DNA of 64,000 nt from Streptococcus pseudopneumoniae (GCF_001074565.1 NZ_JUQX01000034.1:55062-119061); one strand, 5' to 3'; positions 1-9,005 are shown, numbered from the stretch's first letter. Notes: a model not told the origin generated them from the sequence alone. Program-made: numbers and translations.

Positions 1-831
1 CTGTCCATCATCAACTACAACCATCCTATCTTGACCAAATTGGTCCTTGAGTGTTCGTACTCGTTTTTTAGGAAGATGTTTCCTAAAAAGCGCAGGAACA
101 CTTTGACCTTGCTTGTATCCAATTTCAAGGTAAATCTTACCACCATCTGTGAGATAGTCTTTTGCATCTTCCGCAATTCTGCGGTAAATAGCTAGGCCAT
201 CCTCATCTGCAAAGAGAGCTAGATGAGGCTCCGAATGTAAAACATTCAAACCGACTTCTAACTCATCTTCTCGAGAGATATAGGGTGGATTGGATACAAT
301 TATATCATATTTTTCAGAAATTTCTGCAAAACAATCAGATTTTTTAAAAAATATATTAAGATTTTGATTGCTAGCATTCTCTGATGCAAGCTCTAAGGCA
401 TCTTGGGAAATATCTGCTGCTGTTACAGACCAATCTGGTCTGTTTTTAGCTAATCCAAGAGCTATGGCGCCACTTCCAGTCCCAATATCTAGGACATTAA
501 GATTTTCCTCAGGATTTTCTGTGAGGATGAGTTCCACCAACTCTTCTGTTTCTGGACGAGGAATCAAAACTCGCTCATCTACTTTTAACTGCATTCCAAA
601 GAAATCTGTATGACCGATAATGTACTGGGCAGGTATATGTGCTGCTAATTTCTTGTAAATTTCCTCCACAAACTTTTTTTCTTCCTCTGTTACTTCTTTC
701 TGAAGGGCAAAGACAAAGTCTGTAAAAGATAGATTTTTTAGGCTACGATAGACAAAAGAGAGGCTTTCAGCTTCCTCTCCTTGTTTGAACAACTCTTCTT
801 CAAAATCTGAAAATAATTGAGCTAATTTCAT
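1..831 (-). CDS. prmC: PrmC, release factor glutamine methyltransferase (3' end outside window)
   Basis: SAM-dependent methyltransferase that modifies the GGQ glutamine of release factors RF1 and RF2. Reading from the ATG at 831 leftwards, the frame stays open to base 1 (277 codons), so only the last residue or few are missing. An N-terminal helical region is followed by a Rossmann SAM site (VLDIGTGSGAIAL) and the catalytic NPPY motif (SNPPYIS). The start codon shares one base with the prfA stop codon (TAATG), the classical prfA-prmC arrangement that puts the enzyme next to its substrate. It is the last visible gene of the tdk-GNAT-prfA-prmC operon. Confidence 0.95.
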   Translation of the reverse strand, partial: MKLAQLFSDFEEELFKQGEEAESLSFVYRSLKNLSFTDFVFALQKEVTEEEKKFVEEIYKKLAAHIPAQYIIGHTDFFGMQLKVDERVLIPRPETEELVELILTENPEENLNVLDIGTGSGAIALGLAKNRPDWSVTAADISQDALELASENASNQNLNIFFKKSDCFAEISEKYDIIVSNPPYISREDELEVGLNVLHSEPHLALFADEDGLAIYRRIAEDAKDYLTDGGKIYLEIGYKQGQSVPALFRKHLPKKRVRTLKDQFGQDRMVVVDDGQ

Positions 832-1910
832 TATTTGTTTAATTCTTCTAATTTTTGTGTTTGGTCATAAAGAACCAAGGCATCCACGACTTCATCCAAT
901 TTACCAGACAAGATGGTATCTAGTTTCTGGAGAGTCAAGCCGATACGGTGGTCTGTGACACGGTTTTGTGGGAAGTTATAAGTACGAATCCGTTCTGAAC
1001 GGTCACCAGTACCGATAGTTGACTTACGCTCAGCGTCTTGTTCATCTTGAGCAATCTGAGCAAAATGGTCAGCAACACGCGCACGGATGATTTTCATGGC
1101 CTTCTCACGGTTTTTCTGCTGAGTACGTTCTTCCTGCATCTCAACCTTGATATTGGTTGGCAAGTGAACGATACGAACAGCAGTCGCAACCTTATTGACG
1201 TTCTGTCCACCAGCACCCGATGCGTGGTAGATGTCAACACGAAGGTCTTTTGGATCAATATCGTATTCAACTTCTTCAACTTCAGGCATGACAAGGACTG
1301 TCGCAGTTGATGTATGGACACGGCCTTGGCTTTCTGTCACAGGGACACGTTGCACACGGTGAGCACCAGACTCATACTTGAGTTTAGAATAAACTGACTG
1401 ACCAGAAACCATGGCAACCACTTCTTTGAAACCACCAACACCGTTCATAGAAGCTTCCATGACTTCAAAGCGCCACCCTTGAGCTTCCGCATACTTTTGG
1501 TACATAGTTAGAAGGTCTCCGGCGAAAAGTGCTGCTTCGTCTCCACCAGCTGCCCCACGAATTTCAAGGATGATGTTCTTGTCATCGTTTGGATCCTTTG
1601 GAAGAAGCAAGATTTTTAGTTTTTCTTCGTATTCTTCTTTTTCAGCCTTGGCATCCTTGAGCTCTTGCTTGGCCATTTCTTCCAAGTCCGCATCTCCGCC
1701 TGATTCTTTAATCATCTCTTCTGCATCAATGATGTTTTGGAGGACTTGTTTGTACTCACGGTAGGCTGTTACCGTATCACGAGTAGAAGCCTCTTCTTTT
1801 GAGAGCTCCATGAAACGCTTGGTGTCAGAAACCACATCCGGGTCACTAAGCAACTCTCCTAACTCTTCATAACGGTCTTCTACAGCTTGTAGTTGATCAT
1901 AGATGTTCAT
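831..1910 (-). CDS. prfA: Peptide chain release factor 1
   Basis: RF1 terminates translation at UAA and UAG. The 359 residues are normal length. The codon-recognition tripeptide PVT (in [10 protein letters not shown]) specifies RF1 rather than RF2, and the catalytic GGQ loop is present ([11 protein letters not shown]). The start has a strong AAGGAG site. It lies 9 bp after the acetyltransferase gene and overlaps prmC by one base, so the three genes are very likely cotranscribed. Function is assigned by family; nothing unusual is seen. Confidence 0.97.
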   Translation of the reverse strand: MNIYDQLQAVEDRYEELGELLSDPDVVSDTKRFMELSKEEASTRDTVTAYREYKQVLQNIIDAEEMIKESGGDADLEEMAKQELKDAKAEKEEYEEKLKILLLPKDPNDDKNIILEIRGAAGGDEAALFAGDLLTMYQKYAEAQGWRFEVMEASMNGVGGFKEVVAMVSGQSVYSKLKYESGAHRVQRVPVTESQGRVHTSTATVLVMPEVEEVEYDIDPKDLRVDIYHASGAGGQNVNKVATAVRIVHLPTNIKVEMQEERTQQKNREKAMKIIRARVADHFAQIAQDEQDAERKSTIGTGDRSERIRTYNFPQNRVTDHRIGLTLQKLDTILSGKLDEVVDALVLYDQTQKLEELNK

Positions 1911-1919
1911 TTTTTCTCC

Positions 1920-2399
1920 TTAGTTCTCAATTGTTAAATCATAGATTGCTACTACTTCGTTCTCAAATATTTCCCCAGTTTCTTTAAATCCATAACTGAG
2001 GTAACAAGATCTTGCATGTTCATTTTCTGGCTCATAAGACAACCAAAGTTTATTGCCTAAACCTGCTGGCGCTGTTCGAACATAGTCTAGCACTTTATCC
2101 ATAATTGGTTTAAAATATCCTTGATTTTGAAAATTCTTATCAATCATAAAACGAAATAGTAAATAATTTCCACTCCTAATTCCGATCTTTTTATCATAAG
2201 CTATCATCACAAAACCTATAATTGCATTATTATCATAAACTGCCAATGGAGCTACAAAATCTCCATTTTTAGTGTAGACGTATGCTTCAGCTAAACTAAT
2301 TGCGTTGGTTGCAATGAATTGCTTTTGATATTCCTTGACATCCAAATTCAAAACATCAAAATAATTTTCCATTGTAACATCTCTTAGTTCAATTGTCAT
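1920..2399 (-). CDS. GNAT family N-acetyltransferase
   Basis: A 159-residue single-domain GNAT protein. The acetyl-CoA binding region is the central strand and helix ([23 protein letters not shown], residues about 82-104), where the usual Q/RxxGxG/A is only partly kept. The C-terminal half has a spermidine/aminoglycoside-acetyltransferase-like pattern ([18 protein letters not shown]). The substrate cannot be read from the sequence. The start ATG lies inside the end of tdk (11-bp overlap) behind AAGGAG, so it is translationally coupled to tdk. Confidence 0.85.
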   Translation of the reverse strand: MTIELRDVTMENYFDVLNLDVKEYQKQFIATNAISLAEAYVYTKNGDFVAPLAVYDNNAIIGFVMIAYDKKIGIRSGNYLLFRFMIDKNFQNQGYFKPIMDKVLDYVRTAPAGLGNKLWLSYEPENEHARSCYLSYGFKETGEIFENEVVAIYDLTIEN

Positions 2400-2988
2400 A
2401 GTTATGCTCCTTGTTAGATGCTATCATTGGCGCAAAATAATGTTTTCGGCAGACTGAGATATAGGTTTCATTTCCACCGATCTGAATTTGTTCGCCATCA
2501 TAGACTGGCACACCATCGTGCGTACGCAACACCATAGTCGCCTTTTTCTTACAGTACTGACAAATGGTCTTGATTTCGTCAATCTTGTCTGCTAAGAGCA
2601 AGAGGTATTTGGAACCTTCGAACAATTCATTACGAAAGTCATTCTTCAAACCAAAAGCCATGACAGGTATGTCTAACTCATCAACAACACGAGCTAGGTC
2701 GTAAACATGGTGACGCTTGAGAAACTGGGCCTCATCAACCAACACACAGTAAGGTTCTTCAGGTAAGTTTCGGATATAGCCGAAGATATCCGTCGTTTCC
2801 TCAATCGCAATGGCTGGGCGTTTCATGCCGATTCGACTCGACACATAGCCAACACCGTCACGCGTATCCAGAGCCGAAGTCATAATCACAACTCCCTTTC
2901 CTTGCTCCTCGTAGTTATAGGCCACTTTGAGAATCTCAATCGTCTTACCAGAGTTCATGGTCCCATAACGATAATACAACTGTGCCAT
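2389..2988 (-). CDS. tdk: Thymidine kinase (type II, zinc-ribbon)
   Basis: Salvage enzyme that phosphorylates thymidine to dTMP. The 199 residues carry the P-loop (GTMNSGKT, near residue 9), the DEAQF Walker B/lasso region (VLVDEAQFL) and a zinc ribbon with CQYC and a distal Cys-Arg-Lys-His (CRKH). It is first gene of the minus-strand operon tdk-GNAT-prfA-prmC. The leader contains -10-like TATAAT/TATACT sequence near 3038-3050 and only a weak Shine-Dalgarno, so initiation may be modest. Confidence 0.95.
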   Translation of the reverse strand: MAQLYYRYGTMNSGKTIEILKVAYNYEEQGKGVVIMTSALDTRDGVGYVSSRIGMKRPAIAIEETTDIFGYIRNLPEEPYCVLVDEAQFLKRHHVYDLARVVDELDIPVMAFGLKNDFRNELFEGSKYLLLLADKIDEIKTICQYCKKKATMVLRTHDGVPVYDGEQIQIGGNETYISVCRKHYFAPMIASNKEHNYDN

Positions 2989-3121
2989 GCTTCTATTTCA
3001 CGTCCATTTCTAAATTTTTGCTACATTTTTGCTACATTATAGTATATCATAATTTTCTGAAGCTTTAAACGGCAAAATGTGGTAAAATAGAAGAAATCAA
3101 AAACTAGTGGAGGAAGCTATT

Positions 3122-3304
3122 ATGCCATTTGTTCGCATCGATTTGTTTGAAGGACGTACGCTCGAGCAAAAGAAAGCTCTTGCTAAGGAGGTTACTGAAG
3201 CAGTTGTCCGCAACACAGGAGCACCTCAGTCTGCTGTTCATGTCATTATCAACGACATGCCTGAAGGAACATATTTTCCTCAAGGTGAAATGCGTACCAA
3301 ATAA
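3122..3304 (+). CDS. 4-oxalocrotonate tautomerase-like protein
   Basis: A 60-residue member of the tautomerase superfamily, whose members use the N-terminal proline left after Met removal as the catalytic base. The start chosen is the ATG at 3122, preceded by GGAGG at 3108-3112; an in-frame GTG at 3107 is part of that ribosome site. After Met loss the protein starts PFVRID, with Pro1 and Arg11 (FEGR). The position of the 4-OT catalytic Arg39 is His here (AVHVII) and Phe50 is Tyr, so classical 4-oxalocrotonate activity is doubtful and the physiological substrate is unknown. It is monocistronic with its own terminator. Confidence 0.85.
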   Translation: MPFVRIDLFEGRTLEQKKALAKEVTEAVVRNTGAPQSAVHVIINDMPEGTYFPQGEMRTK

Positions 3305-3308
3305 GCAA

Positions 3309-3335
3309 GCTTAAGCGAATTTGCTTAGGCTTTTT
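3309..3335 (+). terminator. Terminator of the tautomerase gene
   Basis: An 8-bp stem (GCTTAAGC with GCTTAGGC, one G-U pair), a 6-nt loop and five T residues, placed 5 bp after the stop codon. Confidence 0.85.
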
Positions 3336-3435
3336 CAATCTCCAAGTACATCCATTGAAGAAATGGTTTAAATTTGTTACAATTTGAAAAGAGGCTTGGA
3401 GATATTTCCAAGAAAAGTGTTTTAAAGGAAGAAAT

Positions 3436-4809
3436 ATGATTACACGTGAATTTGATACCATCGCTGCAATTTCGACACCGCTTGGAGAAGGTGCCATTGG
3501 TATTGTCCGCTTGAGTGGAACAGACAGTTTTGCCATTGCGCAGAAGATTTTTAAAGGTAAAGACTTGAGCAAGGTTGCTAGCCACACTCTTAACTACGGC
3601 CACATTATCGACCCTTTGACTGGTAAAGTGATGGATGAGGTTATGGTAGGAGCTATGAAATCACCAAAGACCTTCACTCGTGAGGATATTATCGAGATTA
3701 ACACCCACGGTGGGATTGCCGTAACCAACGAAATCCTCCAACTAGCGATCCGTGAAGGAGCACGTATGGCAGAGCCTGGTGAATTTACCAAGCGTGCCTT
3801 CCTCAATGGTCGTGTGGATTTGACTCAGGCTGAGGCGGTGATGGACATCATCCGTGCCAAGACAGACAAGGCTATGAATATTGCAGTTAAGCAATTGGAC
3901 GGCTCCCTTTCTGACCTCATTAATAATACCCGCCAAGAAATCCTCAATACACTTGCACAAGTCGAGGTCAATATTGATTATCCTGAGTATGACGATGTTG
4001 AGGAAGCCACTACTGCTGTAGTTCGCGAGAAGACTATGGAATTTGAGCAATTGCTAACCAATCTCCTTCGAACAGCCCGTCGCGGCAAAATCCTCCGTGA
4101 AGGAATTTCAACGGCTATCATCGGACGTCCAAATGTTGGGAAATCGAGCCTGCTCAACAACCTTCTGCGTGAAGACAAGGCTATCGTGACGGACATCGCT
4201 GGTACTACCCGTGATGTCATCGAAGAATACGTCAACATCAATGGTGTTCCTCTCAAATTGATTGATACAGCCGGTATCCGGGATACAGATGATATCGTGG
4301 AACAAATCGGTGTCGAACGTTCTAGAAAAGCCCTCAAGGAAGCTGACTTGGTACTACTAGTACTAAATGCCAGTGAACCACTGACCGCCCAAGATCGCCA
4401 ACTCTTAGAAATCAGCCAAGATACCAACCGCATTATTCTACTTAATAAAACTGATCTTCCTGAAGCGATTGAAACTTCTGAACTACCAGAAGATATCATC
4501 CGTATTTCAGTTCTTAAAAATCAAAACATTGATAAGATCGAAGAACGTATTAACGACCTCTTTTTTGAAAATGCTGGTTTGGTTGAGCAAGATGCCACTT
4601 ACTTGTCTAACGCTCGTCATATTTCCTTGATTGAAAAGGCCGTTGAAAGCTTACAAGCTGTTAATGAAGGGCTGGAACTGGGGATGCCAGTTGATTTGCT
4701 TCAAGTTGACTTGACTCGTACTTGGGAAATTCTCGGAGAAATCACGGGTGATGCTGCTCCAGATGAACTCATCACCCAACTCTTTAGCCAATTCTGTTTA
4801 GGAAAATAA
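3436..4809 (+). CDS. mnmE: tRNA modification GTPase MnmE
   Basis: MnmE works with MnmG to install the cmnm5 group on U34 of certain tRNAs. The 457-residue protein has the N-terminal folate-binding domain, a helical domain and an inserted Ras-like G domain: G1 GRPNVGKS (near residue 225), G3 DTAG and G4 NKTD. It ends with the family's C-terminal Cys-x-Gly-Lys, here CLGK. A good ribosome site (AAAGGAAG) precedes the ATG. It stands alone and ends at a terminator shared with the convergent dapA. Confidence 0.97.
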   Translation: MITREFDTIAAISTPLGEGAIGIVRLSGTDSFAIAQKIFKGKDLSKVASHTLNYGHIIDPLTGKVMDEVMVGAMKSPKTFTREDIIEINTHGGIAVTNEILQLAIREGARMAEPGEFTKRAFLNGRVDLTQAEAVMDIIRAKTDKAMNIAVKQLDGSLSDLINNTRQEILNTLAQVEVNIDYPEYDDVEEATTAVVREKTMEFEQLLTNLLRTARRGKILREGISTAIIGRPNVGKSSLLNNLLREDKAIVTDIAGTTRDVIEEYVNINGVPLKLIDTAGIRDTDDIVEQIGVERSRKALKEADLVLLVLNASEPLTAQDRQLLEISQDTNRIILLNKTDLPEAIETSELPEDIIRISVLKNQNIDKIEERINDLFFENAGLVEQDATYLSNARHISLIEKAVESLQAVNEGLELGMPVDLLQVDLTRTWEILGEITGDAAPDELITQLFSQFCLGK

Positions 4810-4810
4810 G

Positions 4811-4843
4811 AAATCCATGATCGTTCTAGCGGTCATGGATTTT
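4811..4843. terminator. Bidirectional terminator between mnmE and dapA
   Basis: The inverted repeat ATCCATGA / TCATGGAT (4813-4820 with 4833-4840), extended by A/T runs on both sides, lies between convergent genes and can serve both strands. Confidence 0.85.
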
Positions 4844-4853
4844 ATTGTCTTTA

Positions 4854-5789
4854 TTAGTAATCTGGTCTTAAGACTCCTGTTACGGTTGCCTTAGTCGCTT
4901 CGTAGTCACCATCTACAACAACCTTGATAATGCGTTTGGCATCTTCTTCTGGTGCTGGAACTAGAGGCAGACGAGTTGGTCCAGCTGCGAATCCCATGTA
5001 GTTCAGAACTGCCTTAACTGGAGCAGGACTTGGATAAGAGAAGAGGGCGTTGACCTTAGGAATGAATTTACGCTGAATAGCTGCGGCTTTTTTCATATCG
5101 CTTTCTGCAATAGCAGTGAACATCTCGTACATCTCATCTCCATTTGTATGAGAGGCAACAGAAATAACCCCATCCGCACCAAGATTCATGGCATGAAAAG
5201 CATCTCCGTCCTCACCTGTATAAATCAAAAATTCCTCTGGCTTATGCTCAATCAGGTAAGCCATATTTGCCAAGCTGGTACATTCTTTAACACCGATAAT
5301 ATTAGGATGGTCAGCCAAACGAAGCATGGTTTCAGGAGTTAATTCGACAACCACACGTCCTGGAATGTTATAAATGATAATCGGCAAATCTGAGGCATCA
5401 GCAATAGCCTTGAAGTGCTGATACATACCCTCTTGTGAAGGTTTGTTGTAGTATGGCACGATAGCAAGCCCAGCTGCAAAACCACCAAATTCTGCTACTT
5501 CTTTGACAAACTCGATAGAGTCACGTGTGTCATTGGTACCTACACCCGCAATCAAAGGAACGCGTCCCTTGACAACCTTTTGTACAGCAGCAAAGAGTTC
5601 CAACTCTTCATCGTGGGTCAAGGTTGGACTTTCAGCAGTCGTTCCAGCCAGCAAAATACCATCAGTATGGTGGGCCAATAAATGCTCAATCAAGGCTGGA
5701 ATGGCATCAAAGTTGATGGAGCCATCTTCATGGAAAGGAGTGATGAAGGCAGTAATGATTTTACATTCTTTTAGATCTTGGTAAGACAT
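4854..5789 (-). CDS. dapA: 4-hydroxy-tetrahydrodipicolinate synthase
   Basis: Condenses pyruvate with aspartate semialdehyde, the first committed step to diaminopimelate and lysine. The active-site motifs are GTTAE (binding loop, near residue 50), YYNKPSQEG and YNIPGR (Tyr), and the Schiff-base Lys in IGVKECTS. The start used is the ATG at 5789, 7-8 nt behind GAGAGGTG; a GTG three codons upstream overlaps that site and is less likely. About 311 residues. It lies 51 bp behind asd and so forms a lysine-pathway unit with it. Confidence 0.95.
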   Translation of the reverse strand: MSYQDLKECKIITAFITPFHEDGSINFDAIPALIEHLLAHHTDGILLAGTTAESPTLTHDEELELFAAVQKVVKGRVPLIAGVGTNDTRDSIEFVKEVAEFGGFAAGLAIVPYYNKPSQEGMYQHFKAIADASDLPIIIYNIPGRVVVELTPETMLRLADHPNIIGVKECTSLANMAYLIEHKPEEFLIYTGEDGDAFHAMNLGADGVISVASHTNGDEMYEMFTAIAESDMKKAAAIQRKFIPKVNALFSYPSPAPVKAVLNYMGFAAGPTRLPLVPAPEEDAKRIIKVVVDGDYEATKATVTGVLRPDY

Positions 5790-5840
5790 GAGAAACACCT
5801 CTCTATTTCAAAGAAGGAGTTCATTCGAACTCCTAAACCA

Positions 5841-6917
5841 TTATTTCAATTCAAATTTCAACTCAGCTACTGGACGGACCAAACCACGCTCATGAAGCGT
5901 TTCTGCGATCTGTACAGAGTTCCAAGCGGCACCTTTAAGGAGGTTATCAGAAACTACCCACATATGGATTCCTTTTTCAGCATCCAAGTCTTTACGGATA
6001 CGTCCGACAAATGTATCACGTGAACCGACAGCATTGACTGCTTGAGGATAGATTTGGTGAGCCACATCGTCTTCAAGAACTGCACCTGGAAAGGCAGCAA
6101 TCGCAGCTTTCACTTCTTCGATTGGGGCTACTTCTTTTGTTTCAATATAAACAGACTCAGAGTGAGCTGACAAGACAGGAATACGCACGCAAGTTGCTGA
6201 AACGGCAATGCTATCGTCTTCCATGATTTTCTTAGTTTCGTTTGTCATCTTCATCTCTTCATAAGTGTAGTCATTATCAGTGAAGACGTCAATTTGTGGA
6301 AGAGCATTAAAGGCGATTGGATAATGTTTCTTATCTCCACCTGAAGGCAAGATTTCCGCATGCAAATCACGTGGATTCACGCCATCATTTAAAACTTCAC
6401 GTAATTCACGTTGAGTTTCAAGAATGGCTCCCATACCAGCGCCTGAAACTGCTTGATAAGTTGAAACGATGATACGGTCCAAGCCCCATTTTTGACGAAC
6501 TGGCTCAAGAGCTACCATCATTTGAATGGTTGAACAGTTTGGACAAGAGATGATTCCGTTGTGAGCATCAAGAGCGTGGGCATTCACTTCAGGCACTACC
6601 AATGGTACATCAGGATTTTGACGGAAGTAAGAAGTGTTATCTACTACTACTGCCCCTGCTTTAACAGCATAAGGTGCGTATTTGGCAGAAGTTGATCCAC
6701 CAGCTGAGAAGAGAGCGATATCAACCCCTTCAAAAGCATCTTCTGTTGTTTCTTCAATGGTCACATCTTGACCTTTGAATTGCAAGACCTTTCCTGCAGA
6801 ACGTGCAGACGCAAGGTAGCGAATCTTATCGATTGGAAGAGTTGATTCTTCCAACATTTTGATCATTTGAGCACCAACGGCACCTGTAGCACCGACAACA
6901 GCAACTGTATATCCCAT
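5841..6917 (-). CDS. asd: Aspartate-semialdehyde dehydrogenase
   Basis: NADP-dependent reduction of aspartyl phosphate to aspartate semialdehyde, feeding Lys/DAP, Thr and Met. The 358-residue protein has the N-terminal GATGAVG nucleotide site and the catalytic Cys in [17 protein letters not shown] at about 6962-6967 is a plausible -10, about 45 bp ahead of the ATG. Upstream on the same strand lies a terminated asd-motif RNA, the arrangement for which that RNA family is named. It is first gene of asd-dapA. Confidence 0.95.
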   Translation of the reverse strand: MGYTVAVVGATGAVGAQMIKMLEESTLPIDKIRYLASARSAGKVLQFKGQDVTIEETTEDAFEGVDIALFSAGGSTSAKYAPYAVKAGAVVVDNTSYFRQNPDVPLVVPEVNAHALDAHNGIISCPNCSTIQMMVALEPVRQKWGLDRIIVSTYQAVSGAGMGAILETQRELREVLNDGVNPRDLHAEILPSGGDKKHYPIAFNALPQIDVFTDNDYTYEEMKMTNETKKIMEDDSIAVSATCVRIPVLSAHSESVYIETKEVAPIEEVKAAIAAFPGAVLEDDVAHQIYPQAVNAVGSRDTFVGRIRKDLDAEKGIHMWVVSDNLLKGAAWNSVQIAETLHERGLVRPVAELKFELK

Positions 6918-7020
6918 AACAAACCTCTTTTGGAATTTTCTAAAAATTTCTATAATAGATGTATTATACTACTTTTTCTAAAAATTGAAAAGTATTTTTG
7001 GGTTATATTTTCTGAAAATT

Positions 7021-7164
7021 AAAAATCCCTAGTCATTAACTAGGGACTAAGAGGCATCTTCATGTGATGAGCAGGTTCACACAACTCATCAAGGTCCGCT
7101 CCTGCGTTATGACCTCCTTATGCTCAATAGTAGTCCGAAGACTACCTATCGACTCATCGCAGGT
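7021..7164 (-). ncRNA. asd-motif RNA (Lactobacillales small RNA)
   Basis: A compact RNA gene read on the minus strand. A TTGACA-N17-TAGAAT promoter (7168-7196) is followed by a 5' CCTGCG that pairs with a later CGCAGG, a GTAGTC-UUCG-GACTAC hairpin, a GATGAG/CTCATC hairpin and a strong terminator (TCCCTAGT...ACTAGGGA plus T5, 7021-7046). Structure and position ahead of asd match the asd RNA motif described computationally in lactic acid bacteria. It ends before asd, so it is either an independent small RNA or an attenuated leader. The assignment comes from recalled family features, not a covariance search. Confidence 0.75.
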
Positions 7165-7167
7165 TTT

Positions 7168-7196
7168 ATTCTACTATGCTTTGCTGACTTTGTCAA
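7168..7196 (-). promoter_or_regulatory. Promoter of the asd-motif RNA
   Basis: Near-consensus sigma-70 promoter: TTGACA (7191-7196), 17-bp spacer, TAGAAT (7168-7173). Start predicted near 7161-7163. Confidence 0.85.
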
Positions 7197-7216
7197 GGCT
7201 AATGCGGGGGAAATAT

Positions 7217-7244
7217 AAAAAACTCTCAAATATCAAGAGTTTTC
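7217..7244 (-). terminator. Terminator of tRNA-Thr
   Basis: On the minus strand, AACTCT pairs with AGAGTT and is followed by a run of T, 13 bp beyond the tRNA 3' end. Confidence 0.75.
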
Positions 7245-7256
7245 CTGTCTATTTCA

Positions 7257-7329
7257 TGCTAATTGCCGGGATTGAACCGGCGACCTCATCCTTACCATGG
7301 ATGCGCTCTGCCAACTGAGCTAAATCAGC
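7257..7329 (-). tRNA. tRNA-Thr (anticodon GGU)
   Basis: A 73-nt cloverleaf can be folded: acceptor GCTGATT/AATTAGC, D stem GCTC/GAGC, anticodon stem CATCC/GGATG with loop ATGGTAA (anticodon GGT), and T stem GCCGG/CCGGC. Discriminator A; CCA is not encoded. It reads ACC/ACU threonine codons. It is a single transcription unit with a consensus promoter and its own terminator. Confidence 0.95.
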
Positions 7330-7339
7330 TTACCTAAAA

Positions 7340-7368
7340 AGTATACTATAGTTCTATGCTCTTGTCAA
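7340..7368 (-). promoter_or_regulatory. tRNA-Thr promoter
   Basis: TTGACA (7363-7368), 17-bp spacer and TATACT (7340-7345), close to the start of the tRNA. Confidence 0.88.
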
Positions 7369-7394
7369 GCGCTCTCTTTTAATTTTCTGAAATG

Positions 7395-7424
7395 AAAAAA
7401 GCTAGATCTAGCAAGAATCTAGCT
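7395..7424 (-). terminator. Terminator of queT
   Basis: On the minus strand AGCTAGAT pairs with ATCTAGCT and is followed by six T, directly after the queT stop codon. Confidence 0.8.
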
Positions 7425-7434
7425 TATAAACTTC

Positions 7435-7944
7435 TTATCTTGTTAGATCGATTCGGCGTCCTAATTTCCCGATTAGGATTGCACCAACGATAAGGGATGC
7501 AAACTCTCCAATCCCTGTAGAAAACCAAGTAAAGAAGAATGGAGCTTCAGCAACGATATGAAGTTCAGCTGCAATGGTAATCATTGAAATAGAGAATAGG
7601 ATTGAAAAGAAGAAATGATCTTTTCGAATCAAACCATTAAACAGATAGTCTTCCTTATACTTGCTAAAGAGCCAAACACCTAGACTAAGGAAAACTAGAG
7701 TAGATCCCCCGCCGACAAAGACATCAATTAGACCAAAACTAAAGAAATTAGCAATCATACAACCAATCGTCACACCGATGATATATTTGGGATTGTAAAA
7801 GGCCAAGAAATTCATCATCTCAGAAATACGGAACTGGTAGGCACCGTAGCTAATGGCATTAAGGGGTGGGGTGATGGTCAAAACCACATAGATAGCAGCA
7901 ACGATAGCAATATCTGCCATGTCACGAACAGTTAATTTTTTCAT
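7435..7944 (-). CDS. queT: QueT-type queuosine precursor ECF transporter S component
   Basis: A hydrophobic 169-residue protein of the COG4708/QueT family, the substrate-binding (S) subunit of an energy-coupling factor importer thought to carry queuosine precursors. It starts MKKLTVRDMADIAIVAAIY and has about five to six membrane segments. The ATG at 7944 is chosen because AAAGGAG lies 5 bp upstream, inside the preQ1-II riboswitch; the open frame extends further upstream but through that riboswitch. The aptamer itself supports the substrate assignment. The shared ECF energizing module is not in this window. Confidence 0.92.
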   Translation of the reverse strand: MKKLTVRDMADIAIVAAIYVVLTITPPLNAISYGAYQFRISEMMNFLAFYNPKYIIGVTIGCMIANFFSFGLIDVFVGGGSTLVFLSLGVWLFSKYKEDYLFNGLIRKDHFFFSILFSISMITIAAELHIVAEAPFFFTWFSTGIGEFASLIVGAILIGKLGRRIDLTR

Positions 7945-7947
7945 GTT

Positions 7948-8005
7948 TTCTCCTTTGGCGGTTTCCCGCGTAAAATATGCTTGGTGAAAGAAGTTAAGCA
8001 CCAAG
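7948..8005 (-). promoter_or_regulatory. preQ1-II (COG4708) riboswitch
   Basis: On the minus strand the leader runs CTTGGTGC, an unpaired TTAACTTCTTT segment, CACCAAG, ATATTTTACGCGG, then CCGCC and AAAGGAG. This is the type II preQ1 aptamer known from streptococci: stem CTTGGTG/CACCAAG plus a pseudoknot in which the CTTC segment pairs with the Shine-Dalgarno. Ligand binding is expected to hide AAAGGAG (7950-7956) and lower queT translation. A small GGTTGA/TCAACC hairpin precedes it. Confidence 0.92.
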
Positions 8006-8027
8006 GGTTGAGAATATCAACCTTACT

Positions 8028-8060
8028 AGTATAGCACAATATATGACATTATGCTATACT
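8028..8060. promoter_or_regulatory. Back-to-back extended -10 promoters (queT and gtrA-like gene)
   Basis: The inverted repeat AGTATAGCA (8028-8036) and TGCTATACT (8052-8060) supplies a TG-n-TATACT extended -10 to each strand, 15 bp apart. The left copy serves queT; the right copy ends 6 bp before the ATG of the gtrA-like gene. Neither has a good -35, which fits extended -10 promoters. Confidence 0.7.
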
Positions 8061-8066
8061 AAAAAC

Positions 8067-8504
8067 ATGAAAAGAATAATAAAGGCATTCTTCGATAACG
8101 AAATCCTCTCCTACCTATTTTTCGGTGCTGCTACTACTCTGGTTTCTATCTTATCGCGTTTGGTTATTTACCACATCAGCCACCAGGAAATCCTGGCAAC
8201 CGTACTCGCAAATCTTATCGGGATTCTCTTTGCCTTTTTTACAAATGATACAATCGTCTTTAAACAAGAGAGAAGAAATTGGCCAACTCGCCTGGCTAAG
8301 TTTTTCTTAGCTCGTCTCTCAACACTTGGACTTGATGTTCTTTTAACTTATATCTTCGTTACAACCTTTCCTGATCTTATTGGTCAGTTTGTCGAATATA
8401 ATATAGACAGGGTTAATACGGTTGAAACTATCCTAGCACAAATTTTGATTATTGTGCTTAATTATATTTTCAGTAAAATCTATATTTTTAAAAGGAGCAA
8501 CTGA
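8067..8504 (+). CDS. GtrA-like membrane protein
   Basis: A 145-residue protein with four hydrophobic segments (about residues 15-35, 42-62, 83-105 and 118-140). It belongs to the GtrA/DPMS flippase-like family, whose members help move polyprenyl-linked sugars or are tied to cell-surface polysaccharide synthesis. The start used is the ATG at 8067, which has no Shine-Dalgarno and lies 6 bp after an extended -10 box. The mRNA therefore probably begins at or next to the start codon. An upstream in-frame ATG at 8043 lies before the promoter and is rejected. Confidence 0.82.
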   Translation: MKRIIKAFFDNEILSYLFFGAATTLVSILSRLVIYHISHQEILATVLANLIGILFAFFTNDTIVFKQERRNWPTRLAKFFLARLSTLGLDVLLTYIFVTTFPDLIGQFVEYNIDRVNTVETILAQILIIVLNYIFSKIYIFKRSN

Positions 8505-8522
8505 TCTCCTTAAGCATCCAGG

Positions 8523-8551
8523 TTGCCTCTTGTCACAATTTAGGATATAAT
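8523..8551 (+). promoter_or_regulatory. mscL promoter
   Basis: TTGCCT (8523-8528), 17-bp spacer and a consensus TATAAT (8546-8551), 26 bp before the mscL ATG. Confidence 0.75.
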
Positions 8552-8577
8552 AAGTTAGAAAATTAGGAAAGGAATTT

Positions 8578-8964
8578 ATGAAAATGTTAAAGGATCTAAA
8601 AGAATTCTTGCTTCGCGGTAATGTCGTTGACCTTGCTGTCGGTGTAATCATCGCCTCTGCTTTTGGTGCTATCGTGACTTCACTCGTTAACGATATCATC
8701 ACTCCACTTATCTTGAACCCAGCTTTGAAAGCTGCGAACGTTGAACGTATTGCTGAACTTTCATGGAATGGTGTTGGTTACGGTAGCTTCTTGAGCGCTG
8801 TTATCAACTTCCTTGTTGTGGGTACAGTTCTCTTCTTCGTTATCAAAGGTATTGAAAAAGCTCAAAACCTTCGTAAGAAAGAGGAAGTGGTTGAGGAAGC
8901 ACCTGCTGCTCCAACTGAACTTGAAGTTCTTCAAGAAATCAAAGCTCTTCTTGAGAAAAAATAA
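8578..8964 (+). CDS. mscL: Large-conductance mechanosensitive channel
   Basis: A pentameric pore that opens under membrane tension during hypo-osmotic shock. The 128-residue protein has the conserved N-terminal amphipathic helix and TM1 (EFLLRGNVVDLAVGVIIASAF), TM2 (FLVVGTVLFFVIKG) and a charged C-terminal bundle helix. The ATG follows AGGAAAGGA. It is monocistronic with its own promoter and a terminator shared with hemH. Confidence 0.96.
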   Translation: MKMLKDLKEFLLRGNVVDLAVGVIIASAFGAIVTSLVNDIITPLILNPALKAANVERIAELSWNGVGYGSFLSAVINFLVVGTVLFFVIKGIEKAQNLRKKEEVVEEAPAAPTELEVLQEIKALLEKK

Positions 8965-8971
8965 AACAGAT

Positions 8972-9004
8972 AAAGGATCTAGCTTAAAGCTAAATCCTTT
9001 TTTC
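8972..9004. terminator. Terminator between mscL and hemH
   Basis: AAAGGAT pairs with ATCCTTT and an inner TAGC with GCTA, flanked by A and T runs, between convergent genes. Confidence 0.8.
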
Positions 9005-9005
9005 T

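Noticed and set aside
3016..3037. Two tandem copies of TTTTGCTACAT upstream of tdk
   Set aside because: Only two short AT-rich copies with no partner elsewhere; could be chance.
7064..7318. An 84-codon open frame across the asd RNA and tRNA-Thr
   Set aside because: It reads through structured RNA genes on the opposite strand and has no coding signature.
8043..8066. An earlier ATG for the gtrA-like gene
   Set aside because: It lies upstream of the extended -10 box, so it would not be on the transcript.
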